Shown here one piece after another: positions 16,229 through 29,495 of a DNA stretch of 41,100 nt (the stretch's first letter is position 1; each line of letters starts with the position of its first letter). Origin of the DNA: an uncultured Massilia sp. (GTDB lineage Bacteria > Pseudomonadota > Gammaproteobacteria > Burkholderiales > Burkholderiaceae); assembly GCA_946481275.1 (NCBI GenBank), contig CAMLMV010000056.1, positions 1-41,100 of the forward strand. The letters run 5' to 3'. The notes under the pieces are model-generated. The model was not told the origin of the DNA, ran no database searches, and saw nothing but the letters and a program-made list of their open reading frames with translations. Made by a program: the position numbers and the translations under genes.

Positions 16229-17842
16229 ATGTCTTTCCGTATCTACGCCGCTTCCTTCCTCCTTGCCGCCGGCGCCGCGCAGGCCCAGTCCGCGCCGCCA
16301 GTGGCGGAGGCGCCGCTGCGCGCCCACCTGTCCTTCCTCGCCGACGACCTGCTGGAAGGCCGCGGCACGGGCCAGCGCGGCGGCGAACTCACCGTGCGCT
16401 ATCTCGAGACCCAGGCCGCCGTGCTGGGCCTGAAGCCGCTGGCGGACGGCGGCTACCGCCAGAAGGTCGAACTGGTCGGCCAGAAGACGCTGCCCGGCAG
16501 CCAGCTCCGCTTCGTGGCCGGCGGCCGCGTGCTCCCCGCCACGTTCGGCCAGGACGTCGTGTTCGGCAACGCCAGCGGCAGCGCGGCCACGCGCGTGTCG
16601 GCGCCCCTCGTGTTCGTCGGCTACGGCATCGACGCTCCCGACGAACGCTGGAACGATTTCCTCGGCGCCGACGTGAAGGGCAAGGTGCTCGTCGCGATGG
16701 TCAACGATCCGCAGCCCACGAGCGCCGAGCCGGACCGCTTCGGCGGCAAGTCGCTCACGTGGTACGGCCGCTGGACGTACAAGTTCGAGGAAGCCGTGCG
16801 CCAGGGCGCGGCCGGCATCCTGCTGATCCACACGACGCCGTCCGCGTCGTATCCGTGGAGCGTCCCCGTCAACAGCTTCTCGCACGAGCAGTTCCACCTC
16901 GCCGGCGCGGGCAACCCGCTGCAGGGCTGGATCAGCGAAGACATGGCGCGGACACTGCTCGCGGCCAGCGGCCAGGACCTCGACCGCCTGCGCGCCGCGG
17001 CCGAGGTGCGCGGCTTCAGGCCGGTGCCGCTGGCGGCCAGCGTCGAGGCGGACGTGAAGAGCCTTGTCCGCACCGTCGTCGACTACAACGTGGCCGGCAT
17101 CGTGCCCGGCACCGATCCGAAGCTGCGCGACCAGGCGGTGATCTATTCCGCGCACTGGGACCACCTTGGCGTCGATCCGGACAACGGCAAGCCCGACCAC
17201 GTCTGGAACGGCGCCATCGACAACGGCTCCGGCACGGCCGCCCTGCTTGCGATGGCGCAGGCCGCCGTCAAGCGTCCGGCCAAGCGCACGCAGATCTTCC
17301 TGTGGCCGTGCGCGGAAGAACAAGGCCTGCTGGGCAGCCTCGCGTACGTGCGCAACCCGGTGTGGCCGCTGGCGAAGACGGCCGCCGACCTGAACCTGGA
17401 CAGCATGAACTTCGTCGGCCGCACGCGCGACATGGGCGTGGCGGGCGCCGAGCGCAGCTCGCTGTACGCGACGTCCGCGCAGGTCGCGAAGACCATGGGC
17501 CTGACCCTGGCCGCGCCCGTGCCGGACCTCGGCGGCGCCTACTTCCGTGCCGACCACTTCAACTTCGCCAAGGCCGGCGTCCCCGCGTTCAACGTCGGCT
17601 CCGCGGTGTTCTCCGGCGACGGCCATTTCGATTTCGCGCACGACCCGGCTGCGGAAGGCGCGAAGATGCGCGCGTTCACGCAGGACTACCACCAGGTCAG
17701 CGACCAATACGATCCGGCCTGGGATTTGTCCGGCATGGTGCAGCAGGCGCAGTTCACCCTGAACCTGGGCTATGCGGTCGCGAACGCGCCGGCGATGCCC
17801 TCCTGGAAGGCGGGGGAGGCGTACGGCAAGGTAAAACGCTGA
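16229..17842 (+). CDS. Exported M28-family zinc metallopeptidase
   Basis: A 537-residue exported aminopeptidase-like enzyme with a two-zinc site. The signal peptide is residues 1-19 (SFRIYAASFLLAAGAAQAQ). A PA-type insert occupies roughly 120-290. The M28 catalytic core follows, with the metal ligands in the expected order: H309 in SAHWDHLG, bridging D331 in AIDNGSGTAA, general base E363 and ligand E364 in CAEEQGLLGS, D391 in LNLDSMNF and H443 in FRADHFNFAKAGVPAF. The set is complete, so the enzyme should be active. The frame is open upstream to 16076, but the ATG at 16229 begins directly at the signal peptide. The downstream DUF885 gene may share its role in peptide breakdown. The substrate is unknown. 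Confidence 0.9.
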   Translation: MSFRIYAASFLLAAGAAQAQSAPPVAEAPLRAHLSFLADDLLEGRGTGQRGGELTVRYLETQAAVLGLKPLADGGYRQKVELVGQKTLPGSQLRFVAGGRVLPATFGQDVVFGNASGSAATRVSAPLVFVGYGIDAPDERWNDFLGADVKGKVLVAMVNDPQPTSAEPDRFGGKSLTWYGRWTYKFEEAVRQGAAGILLIHTTPSASYPWSVPVNSFSHEQFHLAGAGNPLQGWISEDMARTLLAASGQDLDRLRAAAEVRGFRPVPLAASVEADVKSLVRTVVDYNVAGIVPGTDPKLRDQAVIYSAHWDHLGVDPDNGKPDHVWNGAIDNGSGTAALLAMAQAAVKRPAKRTQIFLWPCAEEQGLLGSLAYVRNPVWPLAKTAADLNLDSMNFVGRTRDMGVAGAERSSLYATSAQVAKTMGLTLAAPVPDLGGAYFRADHFNFAKAGVPAFNVGSAVFSGDGHFDFAHDPAAEGAKMRAFTQDYHQVSDQYDPAWDLSGMVQQAQFTLNLGYAVANAPAMPSWKAGEAYGKVKR

Positions 17843-17893
17843 AGGGTTACCAGAATGCGACTGGCTTCCCGTGGTATGGCCGGGTAATATCGC

Positions 17894-17920
17894 GAGCTGA
17901 GGCAATACCCTGCCTCGCTC
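17894..17920. repeat. Inverted repeat between the M28 and DUF885 genes
   Basis: GAGC-T-GAGGCA, a six-base loop, then TGCCTC-GCTC: ten base pairs with one bulged T. It lies 26 nt before the DUF885 start. No T-tract follows on either strand, so it is not a standard intrinsic terminator. It could be a leader structure or a processing site. Confidence 0.45.
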
Positions 17921-17945
17921 ACGACACCTCGACCACAGGACCACC

Positions 17946-19739
17946 ATGAAGCAGACCTTGCTCGCCGCCGCCCTTTCCCTCGCCCTGTCCACGCTGTTCG
18001 CACCTGTCGATGCCGCCGCCGCGCCCGTTGCCGCCAGGGCGACCGCGCAAGCCGATGCGCGCTTCCAGGCCATCTACAAGGCCGAGTGGCAGTGGCGCGT
18101 GAAGCAGCGGCTCGCGTGGGAAGAAGACGAGCCGCGCGACGTGCGCGACGCCCTGCCGAAGGTCGACGCCCGCACGCAGGCCGCGCGCCTGGCGATGTGG
18201 GAAGGCGTGCTGCGCCGGCTGGACGGCATCCGCCCCGCGGATCTCTCACGCGCCGAGCAGATCAACTATGCCGTGTACCGCGCGCAGATCGCCGCGTTCG
18301 TCGCGGCGCAGCGTTTCCGCGAATACGAGCAGCCCGTGAACGCGGACAGCGCGTTCTGGTCCGACATCGCCTACATCGCGCGCCGTCCGCTGAAGAACGC
18401 GGAGGAATACCGCGCCTACCTCGCCCAGCTGGCCGACCTGCCCCGCTACTTCGGCGAGGAGCTGGACAACATGCGCGCCGGCCTCGCGCGCGGCTTCACG
18501 CCGCCGCAGGTGACGCTGGCCGGCCGCGACGCGCCGCTGCTGAACATCGTCAATGCGAAATCGCCGGAAGACACGGTCTGGTACACGCCGTTCAAGGAGA
18601 TGCCCGCGACGATCCCGATGGACGAGCAGACGCGCCTGCGCACGCAGGGCATCGCGCTGATCGACAGCGCCGTGAAGCCGGCGTACGCGAAGGCGCTCGC
18701 ATTCTTCCGCGACGAGTACGTGCCCAAGGCGCGCACGACGCTCGCGGCCGAGCGCCTGCCGGACGGGAAGGCGTACTACCAGTCGAAGATCGTCGAGTAC
18801 ACGACGACCGACATGACGGCGCAGCAGATCCACCAGATCGGCCTCTCCGAGATGGCGAAGATCCGCGCCGAGATGCAGCAGACGAAGGAAAAAGCCGGAT
18901 TCAGGGGCGACCTGCCCGCCTTCCTCGCTTTTCTCCGCAGCGACCCGCAGTTCTATGCGAAGACGCCGGAGGAACTCCTGATGCGCGCCGCGTGGATTTC
19001 GAAGAAATTCGACGGCAAGGCCGACCAGTATTTCGGCTACCTGCCGCGCCGCCGCTTCGCCATCGTGCCCGTGCCGGCGGACCAGGCGCCGTACTACACG
19101 TCGGCGCGCGGCGGACCGGGCATCTACCTCGTCAACACGTACAACCTGCCGGCGCGCGCGCTGTACAGCCTCCCCGCGCTGACGCTGCACGAATCGGCGC
19201 CGGGCCACGCGTTCCAGATGCCGGTGGCACTGGAACAGCAGGACGTGCCCCCGTTCCGCCGCGCGTACATTTCCGCATACGGCGAAGGCTGGGCGCTGTA
19301 TTGCGAGCGCCTGGGCAGCGAGATGGGGATGTACGAGACGCCGTACGAGACGTTCGGCATGCTGAGCTACCAGGCGTGGCGCGCGTCCCGCCTCGTCGTC
19401 GACACGGGCATCCACGCGCTCGGCTGGACGCGGGAACAGGCGCGGGCCTACATGCACGACAACACGGCGCTGTCCGACCACGAGATCGCAACGGAGGTCG
19501 ACCGCTACATCTCCTGGCCAGGCCAGGCGCTGTCGTACTACCTGGGCGAGATGGCGATCATCGAGTCGCGCCGGAAGGCCGAGGCGGCGCTGGGCGACAA
19601 ATTCGACATCCGCGCATTCCACGACACGGTGCTGCAGCTGGGGGCCGTGCCGCTGCCCGTGCTGAAGGCGCGGATCGATACGTTCATCGCGGACGACGGG
19701 AAGTCGCCGTATGAAGAGGTCAAGCGACCATCAAAATAA
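17946..19739 (+). CDS. Exported DUF885 family protein, putative metallopeptidase
   Basis: A 597-residue protein of the DUF885 family. The signal peptide is residues 1-24 or so (KQTLLAAALSLALSTLFAPVDA). The body is helical. A zinc-type motif HESAPGH sits at 415-421 and is followed by an aromatic YGEGWALYCERLGSEMG segment, which together are the family's signature and resemble the HExxH region of gluzincin peptidases. The family has been proposed to be metallopeptidases acting on peptides; that is family knowledge and not shown here. It lies 103 nt downstream of another exported peptidase gene on the same strand. Its last nine bases overlap the end of the convergent barrel gene. Both peptidases probably work in the periplasm. 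Confidence 0.85.
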   Translation: MKQTLLAAALSLALSTLFAPVDAAAAPVAARATAQADARFQAIYKAEWQWRVKQRLAWEEDEPRDVRDALPKVDARTQAARLAMWEGVLRRLDGIRPADLSRAEQINYAVYRAQIAAFVAAQRFREYEQPVNADSAFWSDIAYIARRPLKNAEEYRAYLAQLADLPRYFGEELDNMRAGLARGFTPPQVTLAGRDAPLLNIVNAKSPEDTVWYTPFKEMPATIPMDEQTRLRTQGIALIDSAVKPAYAKALAFFRDEYVPKARTTLAAERLPDGKAYYQSKIVEYTTTDMTAQQIHQIGLSEMAKIRAEMQQTKEKAGFRGDLPAFLAFLRSDPQFYAKTPEELLMRAAWISKKFDGKADQYFGYLPRRRFAIVPVPADQAPYYTSARGGPGIYLVNTYNLPARALYSLPALTLHESAPGHAFQMPVALEQQDVPPFRRAYISAYGEGWALYCERLGSEMGMYETPYETFGMLSYQAWRASRLVVDTGIHALGWTREQARAYMHDNTALSDHEIATEVDRYISWPGQALSYYLGEMAIIESRRKAEAALGDKFDIRAFHDTVLQLGAVPLPVLKARIDTFIADDGKSPYEEVKRPSK

Positions 19740-20213
19740 CTTGACCTTCAGCTGCACGGAAATCCCGCCGTACAGGCGATCCTTGTACGACGGGACGATG
19801 CCGACGTTCACACCCACGCGCGGAGACTCCCACGTCAGGGTCGGCACGACGGCCGGGAACCAGCCGCGGTCGCGCATTCGCGGGTAGCCATCGAACGCCG
19901 CGATCGCCGCGCCGAGGCGCACGGGTCCCAGCGCATACGGCTGCCACAGCACGCCCGCGTAGTTCGAGTAATAGCGGTCGCTGTTGACGAAGCGCCCGGC
20001 GGCCGCCGCCATCGTGCCGGAAAAGCGGTATTCGAACCCGAGGCCGCGGTTGCCGCCGTTGAGGTTCTTGTCGCGGTCGAAGTGGTAAGTCGCGAAGCCG
20101 CTGTCGATCCACAGCTCGCTCTTCGGATCCGCGGCTATCTTCGTGAACAGGTCGCCGGCATGCGCGCTGGTGCCGAGCAACGCCAGCAAGGCGCAAAGAG
20201 TGTGCAGCTTCAA
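19731..20213 (-). CDS. Small outer-membrane beta-barrel protein, PagP-like topology
   Basis: A 160-residue protein with a signal peptide ([18 protein letters not shown], cut before GDLF) and a series of alternating amphipathic strands ending in Phe (SVQLKVKLF), the usual outer-membrane assembly signal. The order of features ([16 protein letters not shown], a Gly-rich strand GLGFEYRFS, then [22 protein letters not shown]) recalls PagP, the lipid A palmitoyltransferase, but the match is weak and catalytic residues cannot be assigned, so it is called only a small barrel. There is no ATG. The likely start is the TTG at 20213, which shares TTGA with the stop of def, so translation is probably coupled to def. 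It is the last gene of the smc operon. Confidence 0.68.
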   Translation of the reverse strand: MKLHTLCALLALLGTSAHAGDLFTKIAADPKSELWIDSGFATYHFDRDKNLNGGNRGLGFEYRFSGTMAAAAGRFVNSDRYYSNYAGVLWQPYALGPVRLGAAIAAFDGYPRMRDRGWFPAVVPTLTWESPRVGVNVGIVPSYKDRLYGGISVQLKVKLF

Positions 20214-20746
20214 TCGTCGGCCTTGGGGTCGAGGTCGGGGAACATCACTTCGGTAAAGCCGAAGCGGGTGAAGTCGCGGATCCGCATCGGGTACAGGATG
20301 CCCAGCAGGTGATCCACTTCGTGCTGCACGACGCGTGCATGGAAGCCGTCCACGTCGCGGCTGATCGGATTGCCGTACTGGTCGACGCCCTCGTAATGCA
20401 GGCGCGTGTAGCGCGGCACGCTGCCGCGCAGGCCCGGCACCGACAGGCAGCCTTCGAAGCCCTCTTCCATCTCTTCGGACAAAGGCTTGAGCACCGGATT
20501 GATCAGCACCGTCTCCGGCACGGCGGGCGCGTCCGGGTAGCGCTGGTTCCTGCCGAAGCCGAAGATCACCAGTTGCAGGTTGACGCCGATCTGCGGCGCG
20601 GCCAGGCCGGCGCCGTCGACGGCGTGCATCGTCTCGAACATGTCGGCGACCAGCGCATGCAGTTCGGGCGTGTCGAACGCGCGTACGGGCTCCGCCACGC
20701 GCAGCAGGCGCGGGTCGCCCATCTTGAGGATCTCGCGGATCGTCAT
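20210..20746 (-). CDS. def: Peptide deformylase
   Basis: A 178-residue enzyme that removes the formyl group from the N-terminal methionine of new proteins, using a bound Fe2+ or Zn2+. All three family motifs are present: [10 protein letters not shown] (motif 1), EGCLSVPG (motif 2, metal-binding Cys) and QHEVDHLLG (motif 3, with ligands H142 and H146 and catalytic E143). Its ATG at 20746 overlaps the galU stop (ATGA), and its stop overlaps the next gene's TTG. The def gene is usually next to fmt; fmt is not seen here, so the genome may hold a second def copy elsewhere. Length and motifs are typical. Confidence 0.95.
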   Translation of the reverse strand: MTIREILKMGDPRLLRVAEPVRAFDTPELHALVADMFETMHAVDGAGLAAPQIGVNLQLVIFGFGRNQRYPDAPAVPETVLINPVLKPLSEEMEEGFEGCLSVPGLRGSVPRYTRLHYEGVDQYGNPISRDVDGFHARVVQHEVDHLLGILYPMRIRDFTRFGFTEVMFPDLDPKADD

Positions 20747-21633
20747 TTCGGCAGGTCGGCACACAGGTGCGCGAGGAATTCGCGGTAGCCCTCGGCCGTC
20801 TCCGGATGCTTCATGCCGATGGCGGCCGTCGCCTTCAGGTAGCCCAGCTTGGAGCCGCAGTCGTAGCGGGTGCCCGCATAGCGGTACGCCAGGACGCGTT
20901 CGCGCGACATCAGCGAGGCGATGCCGTCGGTCAGCTGGATCTCGCCGCCCGCGCCCGTGCCCAGGTTTTCCAGGTGTTCGAAAATGGCGCCGGACAGCAC
21001 GTAGCGGCCCACGACGGCCAGCGTCGACGGGGCATCCTCGGGCTTCGGTTTTTCGATGATGCCGCCGACGAGTTCCAGGTCCGGGCGGTAGGCGCGCGCG
21101 CTGACGATGCCGTACTGGCGGGTGTTCGCGCGCGGCACGTCCTGCACGGCGAGCACGCTGCACTTTTCGTAGCCGTACAGGTCCGTCATCTGCGCCAGCA
21201 CGGGCTTGTGGCCTTCGGCGGTGTCCATGAAGTCGTCCGCGAGCAGCACGGCGAACGGCTCGTTGCCGATCACGGGACGCGCGCACAGCACGGCATGGCC
21301 CAGGCCCAGCGCGGCCGGCTGGCGGATGTAGATGCAGTTGACGTTCTTCGGGATCACCTGCTGCACGAGCTTCAGCAATTCATTCTTGCCGGCCGCTTCC
21401 AGTTCCGATTCCAGTTCATACGCCTTGTCGAAATGGTCTTCGATGGCGCGCTTGTTGCGGCCGGTGATGAACACCAGCTCCGTGATCCCGGCGGCCACGG
21501 CTTCCTCGACCGCGTACTGGATCAGCGGCTTGTCCACGATGGGCAGCATCTCCTTCGGCTGCGCCTTGGTGGCCGGCAGGAAGCGACTGCCGAGGCCAGC
21601 GACGGGGAATACGGCTTTCTTGATTGCGGTCAT
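20743..21633 (-). CDS. galU: UTP-glucose-1-phosphate uridylyltransferase
   Basis: A 296-residue GalU that makes UDP-glucose from UTP and glucose 1-phosphate, feeding envelope polysaccharides and glycogen or trehalose pathways. The nucleotide-binding motif [20 protein letters not shown] is at residues 11-30. The conserved [11 protein letters not shown] and the catalytic-site LLADDFMD follow, and the [14 protein letters not shown] sugar-binding loop is near residue 190. Length is standard for the bacterial enzyme. It lies 15 nt after the ligA stop, and its TGA overlaps the def start. The match to E. coli GalU is clear throughout. Confidence 0.95.
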   Translation of the reverse strand: MTAIKKAVFPVAGLGSRFLPATKAQPKEMLPIVDKPLIQYAVEEAVAAGITELVFITGRNKRAIEDHFDKAYELESELEAAGKNELLKLVQQVIPKNVNCIYIRQPAALGLGHAVLCARPVIGNEPFAVLLADDFMDTAEGHKPVLAQMTDLYGYEKCSVLAVQDVPRANTRQYGIVSARAYRPDLELVGGIIEKPKPEDAPSTLAVVGRYVLSGAIFEHLENLGTGAGGEIQLTDGIASLMSRERVLAYRYAGTRYDCGSKLGYLKATAAIGMKHPETAEGYREFLAHLCADLPK

Positions 21634-21648
21634 ACTTACTCCGATTGT

Positions 21649-25176
<3,528 letters not shown>

Positions 25177-25180
<4 letters not shown>

Positions 25181-28100
25181 GCTGCTTGTGCCTCAGTAGC
25201 GAAATTCGCGGCGGACTCCATGTCCACCGCCACGATGCGCGACACGCCCTGCTCCTGCATCGTCACACCGATCAGTTGATTGGCCATCTCCATCGCGATC
25301 TTGTTATGCGAGATGAAGAGGAATTGGGTATGGTCCGACATGCGCTTCACCATGCGGCAGAAGCGCTCGGTATTGGCGTCGTCCAGCGGCGCGTCGACCT
25401 CGTCGAGGAGGCAGAACGGCGCCGGGTTCAGGCGGAACATCGAGAACACGAGGGCCGTCGCCGTCAGCGCCTTCTCGCCGCCGGACAGCAAATGGATCGT
25501 CGCGTTCTTCTTGCCGGGCGGCTGGGCCATCACCTGCACGCCCGAGTCGAGGATCTCGTCCCCCGTCATCACGAGCTTCGCCTGGCCGCCGCCGAACAGG
25601 ATCGGGAACAGTTCCGAGAAATGCTGGTTGACGCGGTCGAACGTGTCCTGCAGCAGGTCGCGCGATTCGCGGTCGATGCGGGAGATCGCGCCTTCCAGCG
25701 TGCTGATGGCTTCCAGCAGGTCGTTGTTCTGCGCGTCGAGGAAGCGCTTCCTTTCCGTCGCCTGCGCCAGCTCTTCCACCGCCGCGAGATTGACGGCACC
25801 GAGCGACGCGATGGCATTCGTCAGGCGCGTGACCTCGCCCTGCAGGTACGAGGGCTTCAACTCCGGGTCGAGCTTTTCGGACAGCACGGCCTCGTCGGCG
25901 CCCGTGGCCGACAACGCTTCCGCGAACTGTTCCTGGTTCAGGCGCGCGGCCTGTTCCTTCAGCTGCATCTCGGTGATGCGCTCGCGCTGCGGCTGCAGGC
26001 CGCGCTCCGCCGCCATGCGCGCTTCTTCCGCCGCGCGCAGCTGCTGCGTGAGCTGGTCCAGTTCGTGGCGCGCATCCGCGAGCGCCTTTTCCTGCTCCGT
26101 GCGCCTTGCCAGCAGGCCTTGCAGCCCCTCGGCCGCGGCACCGGATTCCAGCGCTTCCAGTTCCAGCTTGCCGGCCGCGATGCTTTCCAGGACTTGCTGC
26201 GCCTGCTGCTGGGCGGTGGCGATCGTGCGGCGCAGCTCCTCGATGCGCGTGCGCTGCGTCTTTTCGGCGAACACGGCTTCCTGCGCGGCGCGTTCCAGGT
26301 CGCGCAGGCGGTTGCGGGCTTCGGCAAGGATCCGTTCCTGTTCCTGGAACTCGACCTGGCCGTCCTCGTGCGCGCCCTGCAGCTCGGCCAGTTCCATGTC
26401 CAGCTCTTCGAACTGCGCCTCCGCCTCGGCCTTCGCCTGCCGCTGCTCCGCTTCCTGCGCGGCGATCTCGTCGAGGTCCGCCGCGATCTGGCCGCTGCGC
26501 TGGTTGAAGCGGGCCTCGACCTCGGCCTGTTTCACCACGTCGATCTGCAGCGCATGCACCTCGCGCTGCAGGGTCGCGACCTTCTGGCGGCCGTCCTGCA
26601 GGCGGCGCTGCAGGTCGGTCACGGCCGCGTCGGCGCGGGTCGCGCGCGTGCGGACTTCGTCCAGCAGCAGCGCCTGCGCGCGCAACTGCTTGCCGATGTT
26701 GTCGATCTCGTGCTGGCGCGCGAGCACGCCGTCCTGCTCCGCATCGGCCGCGTAGAAGCGTACGCTCGATGCGGTGACCATATGGCCTTGCGGCGTGACG
26801 AAGCAGCCGCCCTGCGGGAGCTTGCCGCGCTGCGCGAGCGCCGTGCCCGGATCGTCGGCCGCGTACACGCCGGTCAGCCAGTCGTCCAGCAGGCCGCGCA
26901 GGCCCGGGTCGTTCAGTTTCAACAGGCTCGCAAACGGTTTCAGTCCATGATGATCGACCGGCGTTCCCGCGCCCGGTGCCGGCGAGTACAGCGCGAGACG
27001 GGCCGGCGGCGCATCGCCGAAGAAGCCGCGCGCCCAGTCCAGGTTCGACACTTCCAGCGCGCCCGTACGCTCGCGCAGCACGGATTCCAGCGCCGTTTCC
27101 CAGCCGGTCTCGATGTCGAGCTTTTGCCACAGGCGCGGCAGTTTATCCAGTTCGTGCTTCTGCAGCCAGGGCTGGACTTTACCCTGCGTCTGCACGCGCT
27201 CCTGCAGCTGGCGCAGCGCGGCGAGCCGCGCTTCCAGCCTGGCGCTGGATGCGGTCTCCTGCTGCACCTGCGCGTGCGCGTCGCGCCGCTCCTGCTCGAC
27301 GGCTTCCTGGCGGCTCGCCGCCTCTTCCAGCATCAGGTTCTGCTCTTCCAGCTGCAGCTGCTTTTCTTCCAGCTGCATGCGCAGGTTGTCGAGGTGGCCC
27401 GCGTCCGGCAGGTTCAGGCCGGATCGCTCCTGCTGCAGGCGCTCGCGCCGCGTGGCCAGGCCCGCGAGGATGTTCGACGCGTTTCGCTGGTGCGCGGACG
27501 ACAGTTCGATGCGCTGCTGGATCTGCATGATCCGCGCGCGCGATTCGGTCGACTTGTTCTGCGCGTCGCGCCAGGCCGCTTCCAGGTCCGGCAGGCGCTC
27601 GTTCTGCGCCTCCGCCGCGATCTGCGCGCCTTCCACGCGCGCGGCCAGCTCTTCGAGACGGAACTCCGCTTCTTCGATCTGCTCCTGCGTCTCGTTGGCC
27701 TGGTTCAGCCACTGCTCGCGCTGCGCGGTCAGCGTGCCGATCTGGTTCTGCAACCGCGTGCGCGACTCGAACACGAACTTGATCTGCGCTTCCAGGCTGC
27801 CGATCTCGGAATTGGTCTGGTACAGCGCGCCCTGCGCCACGTGCAGGCGGTCGCCCGTCTCGTAGTGCGCCTGGCGCATGCGTTCCAGCTCGAGCTCCAG
27901 GTTGCGCAGTTTGGCGTTCTGCTCTTCCAGCCCGGTCTGCGCCTGCTCCATCTCCTGGAACCAGCGCAGCTGCTCGGCCTTCGCCTCGTTGCGGCGCAGG
28001 AGCCACAGCAGTTTCTGCTTCTCTTCCTGGTCGGCCTGCAGCTGATGAAAACGGTTGGCGACGGCGGCCTGTGCTTCCAGCTTTTCGAGATTCGCGTTCA

Positions 28101-28701
28101 GCTCGCGCAGGATGTCCTCCACGCGCAGCAGGTTCTCGCGCGTGTCCGACAGGCGATTTTCCGTTTCGCGGCGGCGTTCCTTGTACTTGGAGACGCCGGC
28201 CGCTTCCTCGAGGAAGACGCGCAGCTCTTCCGGGCGCGATTCGATGATGCGCGAGATCATGCCCTGGCCGATGATGGCGTAGGCGCGCGGACCGAGGCCC
28301 GTGCCGAGGAAGATGTCCTGGATGTCGCGCCGGCGCACGGGCTGGCCGTTGATGAAATAAGTGGACGTGCCGTCGCGCGTGAGCGTGCGCTTGACGGCGA
28401 TCTCGGCGTACTGGCTCCACTGCCCGGCCGCCTTGCCGGCGCTGTTGTCGAATACGAGTTCGACGGACGCGCGCCCGGCCGGCTTGCGGTTGGTGGAACC
28501 GTTGAAGATCACGTCCTGCATCGATTCGCCGCGCAGCTCGGACGCTTTCGATTCGCCCAGCACCCAGCGTACGGCATCGATGATGTTCGATTTGCCGCAT
28601 CCGTTCGGGCCGACCACGCCGACCAGCTGCCCCGGCACCTGGAAATTGGTGGGATCGACGAAAGACTTAAATCCCGACAATTTGATGGAGGATAGACGCA
28701 C
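25177..28701 (-). CDS. smc: Chromosome segregation protein SMC
   Basis: A 1174-residue SMC ATPase that loads onto and compacts the chromosome. Walker A is GPNGCGKSN at 31-39. Long coiled coils (about 170-500 and 670-1020) flank a hinge at about 515-660 that contains GALEVSNLDWARGFFGD and GGCFVTPQGHMVTASS. The C-terminal head has the ABC signature LLSGGEKALTA (about 1070) and Walker B FCLLDEVDAPLDD (about 1100). The length is typical. The start is a GTG at 28701, because no in-frame ATG lies nearby and the N-terminus MRLSSIKLSGFKSF matches the family start. It is the first gene of the six-gene operon. Partners ScpA and ScpB are not in the window. Confidence 0.96.
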
Positions 28702-28738
28702 GTTCGCTTACGGAATGGGGAGAATCGATAAAGGCTGC

Positions 28739-28744
28739 ATCATA
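28739..28744 (-). promoter_or_regulatory. Candidate extended -10 promoter for the smc operon
   Basis: Minus-strand TGG-TATGAT (hexamer 28744-28739). This has the TGn extension that can replace a good -35. Transcription would start near 28732, about 31 nt before the GTG at 28701. The region 17 nt upstream (GCCGAA) is a poor -35 and overlaps the palindrome at 28764-28780. Confidence 0.42.
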
Positions 28745-28763
28745 CCATCTGTTCCTTGCTTTT

Positions 28764-28780
28764 CGGCCAAGATTTGGCCG
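28764..28780. repeat. Perfect palindrome CGGCCAA-n3-TTGGCCG upstream of smc
   Basis: Two 7-base arms around a 3-base spacer, in the 93-bp gap between the PAP2 stop (28795) and the smc start. In the direction of the PAP2 gene it is followed by A-rich sequence, not by T residues, so it is not a clear terminator. It touches the -35 zone of the proposed smc promoter, which fits an operator. No regulator is assigned. Confidence 0.45.
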
Positions 28781-28794
28781 CCGGACGCGCGGAT

Positions 28795-29463
28795 TCAGGT
28801 GCACAGGATGGCAAACCGCAGCCGGTCGGGGGCGCATGGCGGGACATACGGCCCCTGGGCGGGCTGCCAGTCGTTGCGCAGGTAGACCCGGTCGCGCCCG
28901 GACAGTTGCAGCGCGGCGGCCGTCAGCCACTGGTGGGAATACGCCGGGTCGGCGCGCGGCAGCAGGATCGTCGCCGCGAGCAGGCCCAGCAGCAGCGGCC
29001 GCGGCGAGCACTCCTGCGCGGCACGGGCACGGGCCACGAACAGCGCGGCCGCCCCCAGGCCGAGCACGCAGCCGGACAGGGCTTCGCTGGCGGAATGGGC
29101 GCCGACTTGCACACGGGCCAGCGCCACCCCCACGGCAAGCAGGCCGCCGACGGCCAACGCGCCCCGGCGCAGGCCCGGCGAACCGCGCTCGACCAGCAGG
29201 TATAACGCGACGGGAAACACGGCCGCGGCCCGGGTGGCATGGCCCGAAAAACCGGTGAACGACAGGGAACGGATGCCGATGCCCCAGCCGATGAACGCCA
29301 TCTGGCTCGCGGCCGCCACGAACAGCGCGCCGCCGAACACGCCGCACCAGACGAGGGCCAGCCGCCAGCAGCGTGCGCCGACGAGCCAGGCCGTTACCCC
29401 AATGGCGAGCAGCGCCGTGACGTTGAGACCGCCCAGCGCGGAAAGATGGGACCACCAGAGCAT
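28795..29463 (-). CDS. PAP2-type membrane phosphatase
   Basis: A 222-residue inner-membrane protein with about five or six hydrophobic helices (for example TALLAIGVTAWLVGARCW). Two of the three PAP2 motifs are visible: SGHATRAAAVFPVALYLL (motif 2, catalytic-site His) and ARVQVGAHSASEALSG (motif 3, with R and nucleophilic H, and E where the consensus has D). The usual first motif KxxxxxxRP cannot be found; the matching place reads GIGIRSLSFTG. It may dephosphorylate a lipid phosphate such as undecaprenyl pyrophosphate or phosphatidate, but the degenerate first motif leaves activity open. The ATG at 29463 is used because the open frame upstream of it overlaps the DUF1631 gene. It follows that gene by 32 nt and is probably co-transcribed with it. 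Confidence 0.78.
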   Translation of the reverse strand: MLWWSHLSALGGLNVTALLAIGVTAWLVGARCWRLALVWCGVFGGALFVAAASQMAFIGWGIGIRSLSFTGFSGHATRAAAVFPVALYLLVERGSPGLRRGALAVGGLLAVGVALARVQVGAHSASEALSGCVLGLGAAALFVARARAAQECSPRPLLLGLLAATILLPRADPAYSHQWLTAAALQLSGRDRVYLRNDWQPAQGPYVPPCAPDRLRFAILCT

Positions 29464-29495
29464 GTTGCGTTGAATGTGTTCTGTCGACGCCGCGA

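Noticed and set aside
17894..17920. Intrinsic terminator between the M28 and DUF885 genes
   Set aside because: The hairpin is good but there is no T-tract on either strand.
28764..28780. Terminator of the PAP2 gene
   Set aside because: In the direction of that gene the hairpin is followed by AAAAG instead of a T run.
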